A stretch of DNA of 63,324 nt from an uncultured SAR86 cluster bacterium (GCA_902509555.1 CABWYS010000005.1:1-63324), one strand, 5' to 3'; positions 1-14,486 are shown, counted from the first letter of the stretch. Numbers and translations: made by a program. Notes: generated by a model not told the origin, from the sequence alone.

Positions 1-1539
1 TCGGATTATATTGGAGATCAAGATGCAATCGAGTATATGTGCTCAGAAGGACCCAAGGCAGTATTCGAGCTAGAGCATATGGGGTTACCTTTCTCTAGAT
101 TTGATAATGGTCGAATATATCAACGTCCTTTTGGCGGACAGTCAAAAGATTTTGGCAAAGGCGGTCAAGCAGCCAGAACATGTGCAGCTGCTGATAGAAC
201 AGGGCATGCGCTCCTTCATACACTCTATCAAAACAATATTAAGGAAGGCTCTAATTTTCTAAACGAATGGTTTGCAGTAGATTTGGTTCTTAACCAATCA
301 AAGGAAGTTACAGGTGTTATTGCTTTTTCAATTGAGTCTGGTGAAGTTGCATATTTAAAATCACAAGCAACAGTTATGGCTACAGGTGGCGCTGGAAGAA
401 TATATTCCTCAACTACAAACGCTCTTATTAATACAGGAGATGGTTTGGGAATGGCTTTAAGAGCAGGGTTTCCCGCTCAAGATATGGAAATGTGGCAGTT
501 TCATCCAACTGGAATATATGGAGCAGGCTCTTTGGTTACTGAGGGATGTAGAGGAGAGGGAGGCTATTTAGTTAATGCTGAAGGCGAAAGGTTTATGGAA
601 AGATATGCTCCTAATGCAAAAGATCTCGCTGGAAGAGATGTTGTTGCAAGATCAATGGTATTGGAGATTCTAGAAGGTCGAGGGTGTGGTGAAAATAAAG
701 ATCATGTATTTTTAAAGCTTGATCATTTAGGCGCAGATGTATTGAATGCAAAACTTCCAGGAATATGTGAACTTTCAAGAACTTTTGCTGGAGTTGATCC
801 AATATATAATCCAATTCCTGTTGTGCCTACATGTCACTATATGATGGGTGGAACACCTACCAATATTCATGGCCAAGCTTACAAACAATCTAATGGTGCA
901 GACGAAATTATTTCTGGTTTGTTCTCGGTTGGTGAGGCCGCATGCGTTTCAGTTCATGGCGCTAATAGACTGGGAGGTAATTCCCTTCTTGATCTAGTAG
1001 TTTTTGGGAGGGCGGCTGGTATTCATATTCAAGAAGCATTGAAGACAGGAGGTGGAGTTGCTGATGCAGGTGGGGATGATATTGATCAAGCGCTTGATAG
1101 TCTTAATAGAATTAATTCATCAGCTGAGGGGTTTGAAGTTGCTGAGGTCAAGAGAGAACTTCAATCTGTTATGCAGAACTATTTTGGTGTTTTTAGAAGA
1201 GGTGACTTCATGGAAAAAGGTGTTTCAGCTCTAAATGAAATTCGAGAAAAGATTTCTAATCTTCATTTACAAGATAAAAGCATGGCTTTTAACACTAGCA
1301 GAGTAGAGGCTTTAGAATTGCAAAACTTATTTGAAGTAGCTGAGGCAACAGCAATTGCTTCGTTCCAAAGAACTGAGAGTAGAGGTGCGCATGCAAGAGA
1401 CGATTATAAGGAGCGTGATGATAAGAATTGGTTATGTCATTCTTTATATGATCCCATCCAAAAAACTTTGAGCAAAAGAGACGTTAATTTTGAACCAGCT
1501 CAAGTGGACACTTTTGAGCCAAAGGTAAGAACATATTAA
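1..1539 (+). CDS. sdhA: Succinate dehydrogenase flavoprotein subunit (5' partial)
   Basis: This is the FAD-carrying catalytic subunit of complex II, which oxidises succinate to fumarate on the cytoplasmic face of the inner membrane. The reading frame is open from base 1, so the gene is cut by the window edge: 512 residues are present against about 588 in E. coli. The missing N-terminus would hold the Rossmann motif and the histidine that binds FAD covalently. Catalytic landmarks are present in the fragment: HPTG with His168, Arg212 in AGRDVVAR (equivalent to E. coli Arg286) and the histidine of PTCHYMMGG near 279. An internal ATG at 37 is not the start, because codons 1-12 already match the family. 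sdhB follows after 19 bases. Confidence 0.97.
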   Translation, partial: SDYIGDQDAIEYMCSEGPKAVFELEHMGLPFSRFDNGRIYQRPFGGQSKDFGKGGQAARTCAAADRTGHALLHTLYQNNIKEGSNFLNEWFAVDLVLNQSKEVTGVIAFSIESGEVAYLKSQATVMATGGAGRIYSSTTNALINTGDGLGMALRAGFPAQDMEMWQFHPTGIYGAGSLVTEGCRGEGGYLVNAEGERFMERYAPNAKDLAGRDVVARSMVLEILEGRGCGENKDHVFLKLDHLGADVLNAKLPGICELSRTFAGVDPIYNPIPVVPTCHYMMGGTPTNIHGQAYKQSNGADEIISGLFSVGEAACVSVHGANRLGGNSLLDLVVFGRAAGIHIQEALKTGGGVADAGGDDIDQALDSLNRINSSAEGFEVAEVKRELQSVMQNYFGVFRRGDFMEKGVSALNEIREKISNLHLQDKSMAFNTSRVEALELQNLFEVAEATAIASFQRTESRGAHARDDYKERDDKNWLCHSLYDPIQKTLSKRDVNFEPAQVDTFEPKVRTY

Positions 1540-1558
1540 TTTTATTTGAGATTAAAAA

Positions 1559-2296
1559 ATGATTGATGTAAATATTTATAGATATAACCCTGAAACAGAT
1601 AAGTTTCCTTATACCCAAACATACTCAATTAAAAAACCTGAAAAGGACATTATGTTGCTTGAATTATTAAATATTCTTAAAGAGCAAGATTCATCAATCT
1701 CATACAGGAGATCTTGTAGAGAAGGAGTATGTGGTTCTGACGGTATGAATATTAATGGAAAGAATGGACTTGCTTGTATAACTCCAATTTCCCAAGCAAT
1801 TAAAAAGAATAAAATTGAGCTAAGACCATTGCCTGGGTTGCCTGTGATTCGTGATTTGGTCGTTGATATGACAGAGTTCTATGCTCAATACGATAAGATC
1901 AAACCTTTTCTCCAAAATGAAACTGAGCCTCCTGCTCAAGAAAGATTACAAACACCTGAAAATAGAGATAAGCTTGATGGTTTATATGAATGTATTTTAT
2001 GCGCTTGTTGTTCAACAAGTTGTCCATCATTTTGGTGGAACCCAGACAAATTTGTTGGTCCAGCCGCTTTATTGCAGGCTTATAGGTTTATAGCTGATTC
2101 AAGAGATACTAAAACTGCTGAGAGGTTAGAGGGATTATCTGATCCATTTAGCGTTTACAGATGCCATGGAATTATGAATTGTGTAAATGTTTGCCCAAAA
2201 GACTTAAACCCAAACCATGCAATTGGTGAAATTAAATCCATGCTGCTATCAAACAATAAAAAAGAAAACATTATCGTATCTGATGGGGCGGGCTGA
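1559..2296 (+). CDS. sdhB: Succinate dehydrogenase iron-sulfur subunit
   Basis: This subunit passes electrons from SdhA-bound FAD to ubiquinone through three iron-sulfur clusters. At 245 residues it is close to E. coli SdhB (238). The [2Fe-2S] site is Cys53, Cys58, Asp61 and Cys73, with the aspartate ligand also known in E. coli. The [4Fe-4S] site is in CILCACCSTSC (Cys145, 148, 151 and 155), and Cys202, Cys208 and Cys212 (CHGIMNCVNVC) complete the 3Fe and 4Fe sites. The gene lies between sdhA and sucA with gaps of 19 and 9 bases. sdhC and sdhD, the membrane anchors, are presumably just upstream of the window. Confidence 0.98.
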   Translation: MIDVNIYRYNPETDKFPYTQTYSIKKPEKDIMLLELLNILKEQDSSISYRRSCREGVCGSDGMNINGKNGLACITPISQAIKKNKIELRPLPGLPVIRDLVVDMTEFYAQYDKIKPFLQNETEPPAQERLQTPENRDKLDGLYECILCACCSTSCPSFWWNPDKFVGPAALLQAYRFIADSRDTKTAERLEGLSDPFSVYRCHGIMNCVNVCPKDLNPNHAIGEIKSMLLSNNKKENIIVSDGAG

Positions 2297-2305
2297 CCTT
2301 TAAAA

Positions 2306-5119
2306 ATGAATAACATGGAGACATTTTGGTCGACTTCTCATGCAGCAGGCGCTCAAAGCTCATACTTAGAATCTTTATATGAATCATATTTAGATAACCC
2401 ATCATCAATTCCAGATGACTGGAAAATATACTTTGACTCGCTGCCTCAGACTAATGGTGCGCAAGAAGATGTATCGCATAAAGAAATTATCAATAAGTTT
2501 AAAGAAGAGGAAATTAACCCTTCGATACAAACTGCTTCTAATAATGTTAGTTTTAACTCAAAGCAAGTTCAGGTTATCCAACTGATTCAAGCATACAGAA
2601 ATAGAGGACATCAAAAGGCTAAATTAGACCCTTTAGGATTAAAGTCAATCCGTCACTGCGATGATCTAGATATTAATTTTTATAATTTAGATAACTCGAA
2701 CCTATCCGATGTTTTTGAAACAGATTCATTAAAAATTGGTAAAAAAACAGCAACTTTATCTGAAATTATTCAAGCTTTAGAGGCAATATATTGCGGTACT
2801 TTAGGAGTCGAATATAACTATATTTCAGCATTGTCTGAGAGAGCTTGGTTTCAAAAAAGGTTAGAACCTAATTTAGGAAAACTAAATTTTAGTCATGATG
2901 AACAAAAATACATTTTAAAGCGTTTGAGCTCAGCTGAAGGCCTTGCAAAATTTTTAGCATCTAGATATCCAGGCATGAAAAGATTTGGCATAGATGGAGC
3001 GGAATCTCTTATTCCTTTGGTTGATAGTTTGATACAAAATTGTGGCATATTTGGTGCAGAACAAATTTGTTTTGGGATGGCGCATAGAGGCAGACTAAAT
3101 TTATTGGTAAATGTTTTAGGGAAATCCCCCAAAGAGTTATTTGCTGAATTTGAAGAAAATTTTGAGCTAGAGGGAGCAAGCTCAGGGGATGTAAAATATC
3201 ATCTTGGTTTCTCATCAAATATTTTAACTCCTAATGGAGAAGTGCATGTTTCCCTAGCAAATAATCCTTCGCATCTCGAAATTGTTGATCCTGTGGTTTT
3301 AGGATCAGTTCGTGGAAGACAGGACAGATTAAATGATGAAAATAAAGAGCTCGTTGTCCCAATTTTAATCCATGGAGATGCCTCATTTTCGGGTCAAGGA
3401 GTTGTCATGGAAACTCTACAAATGTCACAAACTAGAGGCTATGGAGTCGGGGGTACTATACACGTAATAGTAAATAATCAGATCGGATTTACTACATCCA
3501 ATGAAGAGGATTCTAGATCAACCCAGTATGCAACTGATGTGGCAAAGATGATTGAAGCTCCAATCCTTCATGTTAATGGGGATGATCCAGAAATGGTTGT
3601 TTTTGCAGCTAAATTAGCTTGTGAATATAGGTATAATTTTAAAAAGGATATTATTTTAGATCTCTTTTGTTATAGAAGAAGAGGTCATAACGAAGCAGAT
3701 GAACCATCATCCACCCAGCCAATGATGTACAAAAAAATAGTAAATCATCCATCTGTTAAAACTTCATATCAAGAACAACTTATTTCATTAGGGGTTACGA
3801 GCCAATCTGAGTGTGATGCAATAGAAAAGAAGTATAGATCTACTATAGAAAATGGAGACTCTGTTGCTCACAATTTGGCGATGCAGCCAAATGAGTCGAT
3901 GTGGTTTGATTGGACGCCTTATATCAATCAAAAAGGAGATGCTGAAATTGAATCTACTTTTAATGACAATAGATTTAAAGAGCTCGCTCAAATAGCTTTT
4001 ACTCCACCGAAGGACTTTGTATTGCAAAAACAGGTAGAAAAAATATTTGCCGATAGAATTCAAATGGCTGAAAAGAAAATTCCTGTGAATTGGGGGTTTG
4101 CAGAAAATATGGCATATGCAACTTTATTGGACCAAGGATACCCCATTAGATTTACTGGCCAAGACATCAGAAGGGGAACATTTTCTCATCGCCATGCAGT
4201 TGTGTTCAATCAAAAAGATGGTGAGGGCGGAATGCCGTTGGTTAATATTGCAGATAGCGCCAATACAACAATTGATATTTATGATTCTTTGTTATCTGAA
4301 GAGGCTGTTCTAGGATTTGAGTATGGTTATTCTGCTACTAGACCATCTGGTCTTGTAGTTTGGGAGGCTCAGTTTGGAGATTTTGTAAATGGAGCTCAGG
4401 TAGTTATAGATCAGTTTATCGTCTCTGCTGAGCATAAATGGGATAGGCTTTCAGGACTAGTAATGCTCCTACCTCATGGATATGAAGGTCAGGGTCCAGA
4501 GCATAGCAGCGCAAGACTAGAAAGATTTTTGCAGTTGTGTGCAAATAATAATATTCAGGTATGTGTACCAAGTACACCCTCTCAGATTTATCATCTTCTT
4601 AGATTGCAAACAATCAGAAAAATGAGAAGACCATTGGTTGTGATTTCTCCAAAAAGCTTATTGAGAAATCCTCAAGCTGTTTCTTCTATCGAAAGTCTCA
4701 CAGAAGGGTCTTTTGAGTATGTAATAGATGATACACATCCAAATCCTGAGTCGGTCGAGAAAATCGTTATATGTTCTGGAAAGGTATTTTATGACTTAGC
4801 ATCAAAGAGAGAGGAGCTTGGAATTAAAAATATAGCCTTGTTAAGGATTGAGCAATTGTATCCCTTTCCTTATGACACACTTGAAAAAACTATTCAATCT
4901 TATAAGAATGCAAATCGATATATTTGGTGTCAGGAAGAACCCAGAAATCAGGGTGCTTGGTTTAGTCATCGTCATAGATTGCAAATAGTATTAGATAGAA
5001 TAAATGCTACTGAAATAGAATTAGTAAGCAGAAAAGCATCAGCTGCTCCAGCAGTTGGTCTTAATAAATTACACAATCAACAACAAGAAGCTTTAGTTAT
5101 TGAGGCTTTAACATCCTAG
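2306..5119 (+). CDS. sucA: 2-oxoglutarate dehydrogenase E1 component
   Basis: This is the thiamine diphosphate-dependent decarboxylase of the 2-oxoglutarate dehydrogenase complex, which transfers the succinyl group to the lipoyl arm of SucB. The 937 residues match the E. coli length of 933. The N-terminal SucB-binding segment is present ([19 protein letters not shown]), followed by the family motifs [12 protein letters not shown] and [18 protein letters not shown] and the C-terminal transketolase-like domain ending near [12 protein letters not shown]. The start at 2306 is 9 bases after the sdhB stop; an in-frame ATG three codons later (2315) is a possible alternative. Co-transcription with sdhAB and sucB is inferred from spacing. 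Confidence 0.98.
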   Translation: MNNMETFWSTSHAAGAQSSYLESLYESYLDNPSSIPDDWKIYFDSLPQTNGAQEDVSHKEIINKFKEEEINPSIQTASNNVSFNSKQVQVIQLIQAYRNRGHQKAKLDPLGLKSIRHCDDLDINFYNLDNSNLSDVFETDSLKIGKKTATLSEIIQALEAIYCGTLGVEYNYISALSERAWFQKRLEPNLGKLNFSHDEQKYILKRLSSAEGLAKFLASRYPGMKRFGIDGAESLIPLVDSLIQNCGIFGAEQICFGMAHRGRLNLLVNVLGKSPKELFAEFEENFELEGASSGDVKYHLGFSSNILTPNGEVHVSLANNPSHLEIVDPVVLGSVRGRQDRLNDENKELVVPILIHGDASFSGQGVVMETLQMSQTRGYGVGGTIHVIVNNQIGFTTSNEEDSRSTQYATDVAKMIEAPILHVNGDDPEMVVFAAKLACEYRYNFKKDIILDLFCYRRRGHNEADEPSSTQPMMYKKIVNHPSVKTSYQEQLISLGVTSQSECDAIEKKYRSTIENGDSVAHNLAMQPNESMWFDWTPYINQKGDAEIESTFNDNRFKELAQIAFTPPKDFVLQKQVEKIFADRIQMAEKKIPVNWGFAENMAYATLLDQGYPIRFTGQDIRRGTFSHRHAVVFNQKDGEGGMPLVNIADSANTTIDIYDSLLSEEAVLGFEYGYSATRPSGLVVWEAQFGDFVNGAQVVIDQFIVSAEHKWDRLSGLVMLLPHGYEGQGPEHSSARLERFLQLCANNNIQVCVPSTPSQIYHLLRLQTIRKMRRPLVVISPKSLLRNPQAVSSIESLTEGSFEYVIDDTHPNPESVEKIVICSGKVFYDLASKREELGIKNIALLRIEQLYPFPYDTLEKTIQSYKNANRYIWCQEEPRNQGAWFSHRHRLQIVLDRINATEIELVSRKASAAPAVGLNKLHNQQQEALVIEALTS

Positions 5120-5129
5120 AGAAATAATT

Positions 5130-6368
5130 ATGTCAATTGAAATTAAATCCCCAACATTCCCAGAATCTGTGGCAGATGGAACCATTGCAAATTGGGTTAA
5201 GAAAGAAGGCGAGTCCGTAAAACAAGATGAAGTTATTGCAGAAATCGAAACTGATAAAGTTGTGTTGGAGGTTGTTGCTCCTTTTGATGGAATTATCTCT
5301 AAGGTTTTGAAAACTGCTGGTGAGATAGTGTTAAGCGCTGAATTAATAGCAGAGTTTGAAGAAGGAGGACAGCCTGAGAGTGATATCCAATCGCCTGCTG
5401 ACGATCTTCCTGTGCCTAGTCATGAAATCGAAATAGACACTATTAAGTCCAATGAGATTCATTCTAAGGCAAATGGCCCCGCAGTAAAAAAATTATTAAA
5501 AGAACATGAATTGGATGAGAGCAGCATCGATGGTTCAGGAAAAGATGGAAGGATTACCAAGGCAGATATAGTTAATCATCTCGAAGAATCTTCAAAAGAT
5601 TCGCAGATTAAACAAAGCATTAATGCTCCTTCTCATGCTCCTGTTTCACATCCTGTGATTGCAACCGATAGATTAGAAGAGAGAGTGCCAATGTCTAGGT
5701 TACGTTCGACTATAGCTAATAGACTGTTAAGCGTTAAGCAAGAGACAGCAATGTTAACAACATTTAATGAGGTTGATTTAAAGCCGATTAAAGATCTAAG
5801 AGCTAAATATGGTGAAGATTTCTATGCTGAACATGGTGTAAAACTTGGTTTTATGGGTTTCTTTGTCCTGGCAGCAGTTCAGGCTCTAAAAAAGTTTCCA
5901 GTGGTGAATGCATCTATTGATGGAAGCGATATTGTTTATCATGGCTATCAGGATGTAGGTGTAGCGGTTTCAACTGAAAGAGGATTAGTTGTTCCAGTAA
6001 TTAGAGATGCTGATAATTTGAGATTAGCAGATGTTGAAAAATCAATTTTAGATTATTCAGATAAAGCCAAGAATGGAAAGCTTTCAATTGCTGAAATGCA
6101 GGGCGGTACTTTTACTATCTCAAATGGAGGTGTTTTTGGATCCTTGCTATCTACACCAATTTTAAATGCTCCACAGACTGCCATTCTAGGAATGCACACC
6201 ATTCAAGATAGACCAGTTGCTATAGATGGTGAAATACTTATAAGGCCTATGATGTATCTTGCTCTTAGTTATGATCATCGCCTTCTAGATGGAAAGGAGG
6301 CTGTAGCATTTTTGATTGCTATAAAAGATCAATTAGAGGCTCCTGAAAAACTTCTTTTAAACTTATGA
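5130..6368 (+). CDS. sucB: Dihydrolipoyl succinyltransferase, E2 of 2-oxoglutarate dehydrogenase
   Basis: This is the core E2 enzyme, which moves succinyl from its lipoyl arm to coenzyme A. It has the expected three modules. An N-terminal lipoyl domain carries Lys43 in [12 protein letters not shown] linker then leads to a peripheral E1/E3-binding domain at about 114-150 ([16 protein letters not shown]). The C-terminal acyltransferase domain carries the catalytic motif SYDHRLLDG (His383, Asp387). The length of 412 residues is close to E. coli SucB (405). It sits 10 bases after sucA and 9 before lpd, matching the Pseudomonas sucAB-lpdG order, so the E3 gene here is probably dedicated to this complex. 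Confidence 0.98.
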   Translation: MSIEIKSPTFPESVADGTIANWVKKEGESVKQDEVIAEIETDKVVLEVVAPFDGIISKVLKTAGEIVLSAELIAEFEEGGQPESDIQSPADDLPVPSHEIEIDTIKSNEIHSKANGPAVKKLLKEHELDESSIDGSGKDGRITKADIVNHLEESSKDSQIKQSINAPSHAPVSHPVIATDRLEERVPMSRLRSTIANRLLSVKQETAMLTTFNEVDLKPIKDLRAKYGEDFYAEHGVKLGFMGFFVLAAVQALKKFPVVNASIDGSDIVYHGYQDVGVAVSTERGLVVPVIRDADNLRLADVEKSILDYSDKAKNGKLSIAEMQGGTFTISNGGVFGSLLSTPILNAPQTAILGMHTIQDRPVAIDGEILIRPMMYLALSYDHRLLDGKEAVAFLIAIKDQLEAPEKLLLNL

Positions 6369-8952
<2,584 letters not shown>

Positions 8953-8956
<4 letters not shown>

Positions 8957-9822
8957 GCATATTAGTAGATAAAAATACACGTCTTTTAGTTCAGGGTTTC
9001 ACTGGCTCTCAAGCCACCTTACATTCAGAGCAATCCCTTGAATATGGAACAAACATCGTTGGTGGAGTTACTCCAGGCAAAGGAGGGCAAACCCATCTGG
9101 GTGTGCCTGTCTTTAATTCAGTGCACGAGGCTGTAGAAGCGGTTCAACCAAATGCTTCAATTATTTTTGTTCCAGCGCAATTTTGCAAAGATTCTATTTT
9201 AGAGGCAGCTGATGCTGGAATTAAATTAATAATATGCATCACAGAGGGAGTGCCGACCTTAGACATGCTTATAGTTAAAAAGAGGGTTGATGAGTTGGGC
9301 ATCACATTAATCGGTCCTAACTGTCCAGGAATCATAACTCCAGGTGAAGCAAAGTTAGGAATTATGCCAGGCAGTATTCATTTGCAAGGCTCAGTTGGTA
9401 TTATTTCCAGATCTGGTACTTTGACTTATGAGGCTGTGAAGCAAACAAGTGATCTTGGTCTCGGCCAAAGCACATGTGTTGGTATTGGAGGAGATCCAAT
9501 TCCTGGAACATCCTTTATTGATGTTTTGAAGATGATGGAGTCAGATAATCAAACTAAAGCAATAGTCATGGTTGGTGAAATTGGAGGAACAGCTGAAGAG
9601 GAAGCCGCTGAATATATCAAAGATAATATTTCAAAGCCTGTAATTTCATATATTGCAGGACAAACAGCGCCCCCAGGAAAGAGAATGGGACATGCAGGAG
9701 CAATTATTGCTGGTGGAAAGGGAACAGCTGCAGACAAAATTAAGAAACTTGAAGAGTGTGGTGTCCATATAGCGGAGAATCTTCTTAAAATTGGTACAAA
9801 AACTAAGGAAGTTCTGGGTTAG
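8953..9822 (+). CDS. sucD: Succinyl-CoA synthetase alpha subunit
   Basis: This subunit binds CoA and carries the phosphohistidine intermediate. The length of 289 residues equals E. coli SucD. The N-terminal CoA-binding fold starts [16 protein letters not shown], and the phosphorylated residue is His247 in [14 protein letters not shown]. It is the last gene of the sdh-suc operon. Its 3' end overlaps the convergent MATE gene by 20 bases, and I see no separate terminator hairpin, so the operon's transcripts probably run into the opposite gene. Confidence 0.98.
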
Positions 9823-11170
9823 CTCTAGCTATAAATTTATTCGCAATATAATTCAGTCTTGGAATTATTAGGCATGCAAATGCTGTTAGCCCAGCAATCA
9901 TTCCAATCCAAATTCCAGCTGGACCAAGAGAATTGCTCGATATCCCATGGTAAGTAAGATAGTATCCACCCGGTAGGGCAATAAACCAGTAAGTCAAAAT
10001 TAGCATCAGCATTGGAGCAAATGTGTCTTTGTAACCTCTAAGACTGCCCAAGGCCCCCATTTGCATCCCATCAGGAATCTGAAAGATTGCAGCAAAGATG
10101 AGAAGATTCATCGCGATAGCGATAACTGCAACATCGGCAGTATAAAGAGAAACAAGAGCCTCCCTAAAGGCAAGAATTATTATTGTATTTGCTACTGCTC
10201 CAACTAAACATATTAAAACAGCAACATGAGAAGCATACTTTGCTTTTAGAAGATTTTTTTCCCCTACAAGGTGGCCTATTCTCGTTGCTGCGGCCAGACC
10301 GAAAGATAAAGGTAAAATAAAGAAAACACTAGCAATATTTATTGCTACAGTATGAGCGCTTATTACTATTGCGCCAAGCGATCCCAGTATTAATGCCGCA
10401 CCTGAAAACATACTTAATTCTACAAATACTCCAAACCCAATTGGTACCCCAAGTTTTAAAGCTTCTTTAGTGGTTTTAGAGTTGGGGCCAGAAAATTTTG
10501 AGAATAATTTAGTGGGTCCGTATTCCTTCTTTTTTAGAAGTACTAGCATCAAAACAAATAAACCAATAACAATATTAATTGATGTTGCAATTCCACACCC
10601 AACTCCTCCCATAGGAGGTATTCCAAAATATCCATATACAAAAATGATATCAAGCGGAATATTTAGCAACATGCCAATAAAAGCAACCCAAAAAACTGGA
10701 AGAGTTAGGCCCATGCCCTCGCTGTAGCAACGTAGACAGGTAAAAAGCATGTTGGCAATAAAACCAAATGACATGGCTTTTAAGTATCCGTCTGAAATCT
10801 GCGCAATATTATCTTCAATATCAAAGAAAGGAATAAAAATACTTAAATTTCTATAAAGAATAAAACCAATAAAACCCAGGACTAATGCAACCCAAAGAAT
10901 CTCTCTTACCTTTTGACCAATTTCCTCATATTTCTTTGCCCCAAATAATTGTGCAACTATTGGAGTGACTGCGAACAAACAACCTCCAAGAAGAAAATAA
11001 AAGGGCATGGAAAGAGCATTTCCAATGGCTAACCCAGATAAATCAAGAGCACTTGCCCGACCTGCAACAATAGTATCTGTTACTCCCATACCCATATATG
11101 AGATTTGCGATCCATAAATTGGAATTCCAATTTTGAGTAATTGCTTTAATTCTTTTATTAAGTTTTTCAA
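9803..11170 (-). CDS. MATE-family efflux transporter
   Basis: This is a polytopic membrane protein of 455 residues with about 12 hydrophobic segments and the MATE layout of two similar halves. The N-terminal half has the family-typical [22 protein letters not shown]; the second half restarts at [19 protein letters not shown]. Members are cation-coupled drug or metabolite exporters of the NorM type; the substrate here cannot be told. The start is a TTG at 11170, preceded by no convincing ribosome-binding site, so the exact N-terminus is uncertain. The gene is convergent with sucD and divergent from the acyltransferase at 11287. Confidence 0.9.
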   Translation of the reverse strand: MKNLIKELKQLLKIGIPIYGSQISYMGMGVTDTIVAGRASALDLSGLAIGNALSMPFYFLLGGCLFAVTPIVAQLFGAKKYEEIGQKVREILWVALVLGFIGFILYRNLSIFIPFFDIEDNIAQISDGYLKAMSFGFIANMLFTCLRCYSEGMGLTLPVFWVAFIGMLLNIPLDIIFVYGYFGIPPMGGVGCGIATSINIVIGLFVLMLVLLKKKEYGPTKLFSKFSGPNSKTTKEALKLGVPIGFGVFVELSMFSGAALILGSLGAIVISAHTVAINIASVFFILPLSFGLAAATRIGHLVGEKNLLKAKYASHVAVLICLVGAVANTIIILAFREALVSLYTADVAVIAIAMNLLIFAAIFQIPDGMQMGALGSLRGYKDTFAPMLMLILTYWFIALPGGYYLTYHGISSNSLGPAGIWIGMIAGLTAFACLIIPRLNYIANKFIARANPELP

Positions 11171-11286
11171 AAAAAATAAGCCCAGAAATTTCTCGGTACT
11201 TTATCATACAAGGACTGAAATAAAATTGGAGAGAGAAAATTAGAAAAGATAGTCGCCCATATTGGCTTAAAAAAATATCTTCAAAG

Positions 11287-11958
11287 TTGACCATTAGATA
11301 TATCAACAGATTTATTCGTCCCCAATTTAAATCTTTAGGGAAAGGACCCGTATTTTTTAAACCATGGTATGTAAAATTATTTGGTTCTAATATTTCAGTT
11401 GGAAATTTTCCAACATTTATATCTGCACCAGATGATTATATTCAAATCACTAGTTGGGATACTGGTGAATGGAATGGGAAGGTAGATATTGGAAATTATG
11501 TTCTAATTTCTCCAGGGGTCAGGATTATGGCTGCTGAGAGTGTTTCTATTGGAGATTCATGCATGTTCGGTCACGGTGCATGTATCACGGATGCTGATTG
11601 GCATGGCATTTATGACAGAACAAAGGTAGTTGGAGATCCTAGACCAGTAGCGCTGGAAGAAAATGTTTGGATAGGTGAGGACGCGATGATTTGTAAAGGT
11701 GTAAAAATTGGAGCAAATAGCATTATTGGAGCGAGGTCAGTCGTCACAAAGGATATTCCTAAAAATACTATTTACGCTGGAAACCCTGCCGTGTTTATCA
11801 GAGATTTAGATGAAAATGAATTTATAACGCGGGAAGATTTTTTTCAGGATCCAGCTAAGCTTGCTAAAGACTTTGACTTGCTTGATCGCTATACCCTTGG
11901 TCAGAATTCTTTCTTAGGCTGGATAAAAAGCATGATCTTTAGAGATAAATCCCATTGA
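11287..11958 (+). CDS. Hexapeptide-repeat (left-handed beta-helix) acyltransferase
   Basis: The 223 residues contain an isoleucine-rich hexapeptide pattern (VDIGNYVLISPGVRI, SIGDSCMFGHGACI, VWIGEDAMICKGVKIG, SIIGARSVVTKDI), which defines the left-handed beta-helix acyltransferases of the WbbJ/maltose O-acetyltransferase group. The histidine of CITDADWHG is in the place of the usual catalytic or substrate histidine. Such enzymes usually acetylate sugars or cell-surface material; the acceptor is unknown here. The TTG start at 11287 is uncertain: the frame is open for 22 codons upstream, with a GGAGAG stretch at 11228 and only non-standard start codons near it. The stop overlaps the TTG of pdxB. 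Confidence 0.8.
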   Translation: MTIRYINRFIRPQFKSLGKGPVFFKPWYVKLFGSNISVGNFPTFISAPDDYIQITSWDTGEWNGKVDIGNYVLISPGVRIMAAESVSIGDSCMFGHGACITDADWHGIYDRTKVVGDPRPVALEENVWIGEDAMICKGVKIGANSIIGARSVVTKDIPKNTIYAGNPAVFIRDLDENEFITREDFFQDPAKLAKDFDLLDRYTLGQNSFLGWIKSMIFRDKSH

Positions 11959-13085
11959 TCAACATAGCTGCAGATTCACAGATCCCTGAAATTGAAAATA
12001 GATTAGCTGAGTTTTTCGATGCTGAGTATTCATTTCAGTCATTTGATTCAAACACTGTGTCTTCTGCTGATTTAAAAAATATTGATGCCCTGTTAGTCCG
12101 CTCAACTCTTTTTGTTAATCAGGGAATATGTGAGGGTACAAGGATTCGCTATGTTGGTTCTGCAACCGCAGGAATTAATCACTTAGATATAAATTATTTA
12201 GATATTCAAAATATTGCTTGGTCTCATGCGCCTGGATGCAATGCTTTTAGTGTTATTCATTATGTCATGGCGGCAATTGGAGAGTTGATAAAAGATGATC
12301 TTTTCAATCCAAGCCAAAGTATAGGAATAATTGGTTATGGCAATATTGGAAGACGGTTATATAAAATTCTTCAATCTTTAAACTTTAAAGTTTACGCATG
12401 CGACCCATTTCTATCACATTCTGAATTAGTAGATTTAGATAGCGTTCTTGAATGTGATCTGATAACTATTCATGCACCCTTGTCAGAGACAGGCGAACAT
12501 CCAACAAATAATTTAATTAATGAACCTCATATTAAGAAAGTTTCAAATAAAATCCTCATTAATACATCAAGGGGAGAGATTGTATGCGAGGCTTTAGTAT
12601 TTAAAGCGAACAACTTAATTTATATTTCTGATGTTTGGAAAAATGAACCTAACCCAAACCTAGAAATAATTAAACAATCCTATATTGCAACACCCCATAT
12701 CGCAGGCTATAGCTTAGATGCAAAGTTAAATGGAGCTAAAATTATTGCTGAGGAATGCGCAAAAGCATTTAATTGTTTGAAAATTCAATCAGTGAAATCA
12801 AAGATCCCTGCAGATTGGCCGCATGGGTTTCATAAAATAATTAAAGACATTCATGAGCTCTCATTCCCAGCCTCCATTTTTCATAAAGAACTTGACTTAA
12901 AATTAATTTCAGATGAATTAAAGGCTGTACCGAGAAAAGATTTAGAAAAAGATTTCACATCCCAAAGGGCAAATCATCCTCCAAGACATGATTTTAATTT
13001 CTATTCATTTAAAGATATGAAAATCCTAAACGAAGATATAGACCTTAAATTTTTTAATGAATTAAGAAGAACAGGAAATTTCTAA
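11955..13085 (+). CDS. pdxB: Erythronate-4-phosphate dehydrogenase
   Basis: This NAD-dependent enzyme performs the second step of DXP-dependent pyridoxal phosphate synthesis. The 376 residues follow PdxB closely: the N-terminus INIAADSQIPE, the segment YVGSATAGINHLD, the strongly conserved APGCNAFSVIHYV, the Rossmann motif GIIGYGNIGRRLY, the INTSRGEIV stretch, and ATPHIAGYSLDAK with the catalytic histidine. A C-terminal dimerisation region of about 90 residues follows. The TTG start overlaps the preceding stop codon (TTGA). The last 24 bases overlap the convergent selO gene. It is distinguished from SerA by the TATAG..H and APGCNA motifs. Confidence 0.93.
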   Translation: MINIAADSQIPEIENRLAEFFDAEYSFQSFDSNTVSSADLKNIDALLVRSTLFVNQGICEGTRIRYVGSATAGINHLDINYLDIQNIAWSHAPGCNAFSVIHYVMAAIGELIKDDLFNPSQSIGIIGYGNIGRRLYKILQSLNFKVYACDPFLSHSELVDLDSVLECDLITIHAPLSETGEHPTNNLINEPHIKKVSNKILINTSRGEIVCEALVFKANNLIYISDVWKNEPNPNLEIIKQSYIATPHIAGYSLDAKLNGAKIIAEECAKAFNCLKIQSVKSKIPADWPHGFHKIIKDIHELSFPASIFHKELDLKLISDELKAVPRKDLEKDFTSQRANHPPRHDFNFYSFKDMKILNEDIDLKFFNELRRTGNF

Positions 13086-14486
13086 GTTTTTCGCCCAATC
13101 TGGCGATCTGCAAGCAAAATGTTCATATTTCTCTAGCTCTTCATAAGGAAAAGTAATTACTTCAATCAATGTTTCAAGAGATGAGTAATCTGAATTTTCA
13201 GCTGCTTCTATAACTTCCTGCGCCATATAATTTCTTAGAATATATTTCGGATTATTTGCATTCATGACCAATATTTTTTCAGCAATAGGTTCAGATTCTT
13301 TGTTATGGCGCTCTTGATAGGATTTGATCCAAGACATAGCAACATCTGAATTTAGTTCATTTGTTTTCACTTCAGTTACAGCCTGAGCAAGATTTCTAAA
13401 TGTGTTTGTATAATCTAGTTTTTCAGATTCCATGATATCTAACAGACCTTGAATTAATTGAGCATCCTCATTATGTGAATTTATAAATCCTAGTTTTTTT
13501 CGATATAACTCAGCTAACTTATTTTGAAAAATTGATTCATATGTTTTCAAGATTTCATCTTGGCTTTCCTCAGAAATTAGTGAGGATAATGCATGGCCAA
13601 GAGCAGAGCAGTTCCACAATCCTATATATGGCTGGTTCTTAAATGCATATCTTCCCTGATGATCAGAGTGATTGCAGACATAACTTGGAAGATAGTCTTC
13701 GATAAAACCATATGGACCATAATCAAATGTCTCTCCTAAAATACTCATATTATCAGTATTCATAACTCCATGGCTAAAGCCACAAGCTTGCCACTGAGCT
13801 ATCATGCATGCTGTTTGCTCAACAACTGATCTAAAGAACTCTTCGTATTTATTTTTTGTTTTTGAAAAGTAAGTAGGATAGTTATGAATGCAAAAGTCCG
13901 CTAAAACTTTCACATGCTCTGGTTTGTTGTTGTAATGAAAGTATTCAAAATTACCAAATCTGATGTGTGTTTTGGCTGTTCTTGCCAGCATTGCTGCCGT
14001 TTCACTTTTTTCTCTGATGACTATTTCATCACTGCCAATAATCATTAAAGCTCTTGATGTTGGAATTGATAAAGCATGCATTGCTTCTCCACATAAGTAT
14101 TCTCTTATCACAGACCTTAAAACAGCTCGCCCATCCCCAAATCTAGAGTAGGGAGTTTTACCCGCACCCTTAAGATGAATATCAACTAAGCCTTCAGATG
14201 AATCTATCGATCCAAGTAATAATCCTCTGCCATCTCCTAATTGTTCTACATATTGCCCAAACTGATGACCAGAATATGCCATGGATAGGGGTTTGAGATT
14301 TTCAATTGATGACGAGCCGTTAAAAATATCTAAAAGTTTTTGCTTCTCAATATTTTCAAGACCTAACTCTTGTTTTAGTTGAGAATTTTCAATAACGAGC
14401 AAGGGATTATCAAAGCTGTGACAATTTTGAAGATTATAGAATTCTTGAGGAAGCTCAGCATACGCATGAGGTTTTATAGGGATCAT
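13062..14486 (-). CDS. selO: Protein adenylyltransferase SelO (YdiU family)
   Basis: SelO is a pseudokinase-fold enzyme that transfers AMP from ATP to protein hydroxyl groups and is linked to oxidative stress in other bacteria. The 474 residues are close to E. coli YdiU (478). Visible landmarks are SMAYSGHQFGQYVEQLGDGR near the N-terminus, LKGAGKTPYSRFGDGRAVLR, HGVMNTDNMSILG and the metal-binding DYGPYGF. The C-terminus ends in Cys-Ser-Ser, with cysteine in the antepenultimate position that holds selenocysteine in eukaryotic SelO. The ATG directly follows the stop of the LLM oxidoreductase gene (TAAATG), so it is probably the last gene of the 18720-13062 operon. It overlaps pdxB by 24 bases. 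Confidence 0.95.
   Translation of the reverse strand: MIPIKPHAYAELPQEFYNLQNCHSFDNPLLVIENSQLKQELGLENIEKQKLLDIFNGSSSIENLKPLSMAYSGHQFGQYVEQLGDGRGLLLGSIDSSEGLVDIHLKGAGKTPYSRFGDGRAVLRSVIREYLCGEAMHALSIPTSRALMIIGSDEIVIREKSETAAMLARTAKTHIRFGNFEYFHYNNKPEHVKVLADFCIHNYPTYFSKTKNKYEEFFRSVVEQTACMIAQWQACGFSHGVMNTDNMSILGETFDYGPYGFIEDYLPSYVCNHSDHQGRYAFKNQPYIGLWNCSALGHALSSLISEESQDEILKTYESIFQNKLAELYRKKLGFINSHNEDAQLIQGLLDIMESEKLDYTNTFRNLAQAVTEVKTNELNSDVAMSWIKSYQERHNKESEPIAEKILVMNANNPKYILRNYMAQEVIEAAENSDYSSLETLIEVITFPYEELEKYEHFACRSPDWAKNLEISCSS

Noticed and set aside
11043-11306. An 87-residue minus-strand frame overlapping the MATE start and the acyltransferase start
   Set aside because: It overlaps conserved MATE codons in another frame and has no family features.
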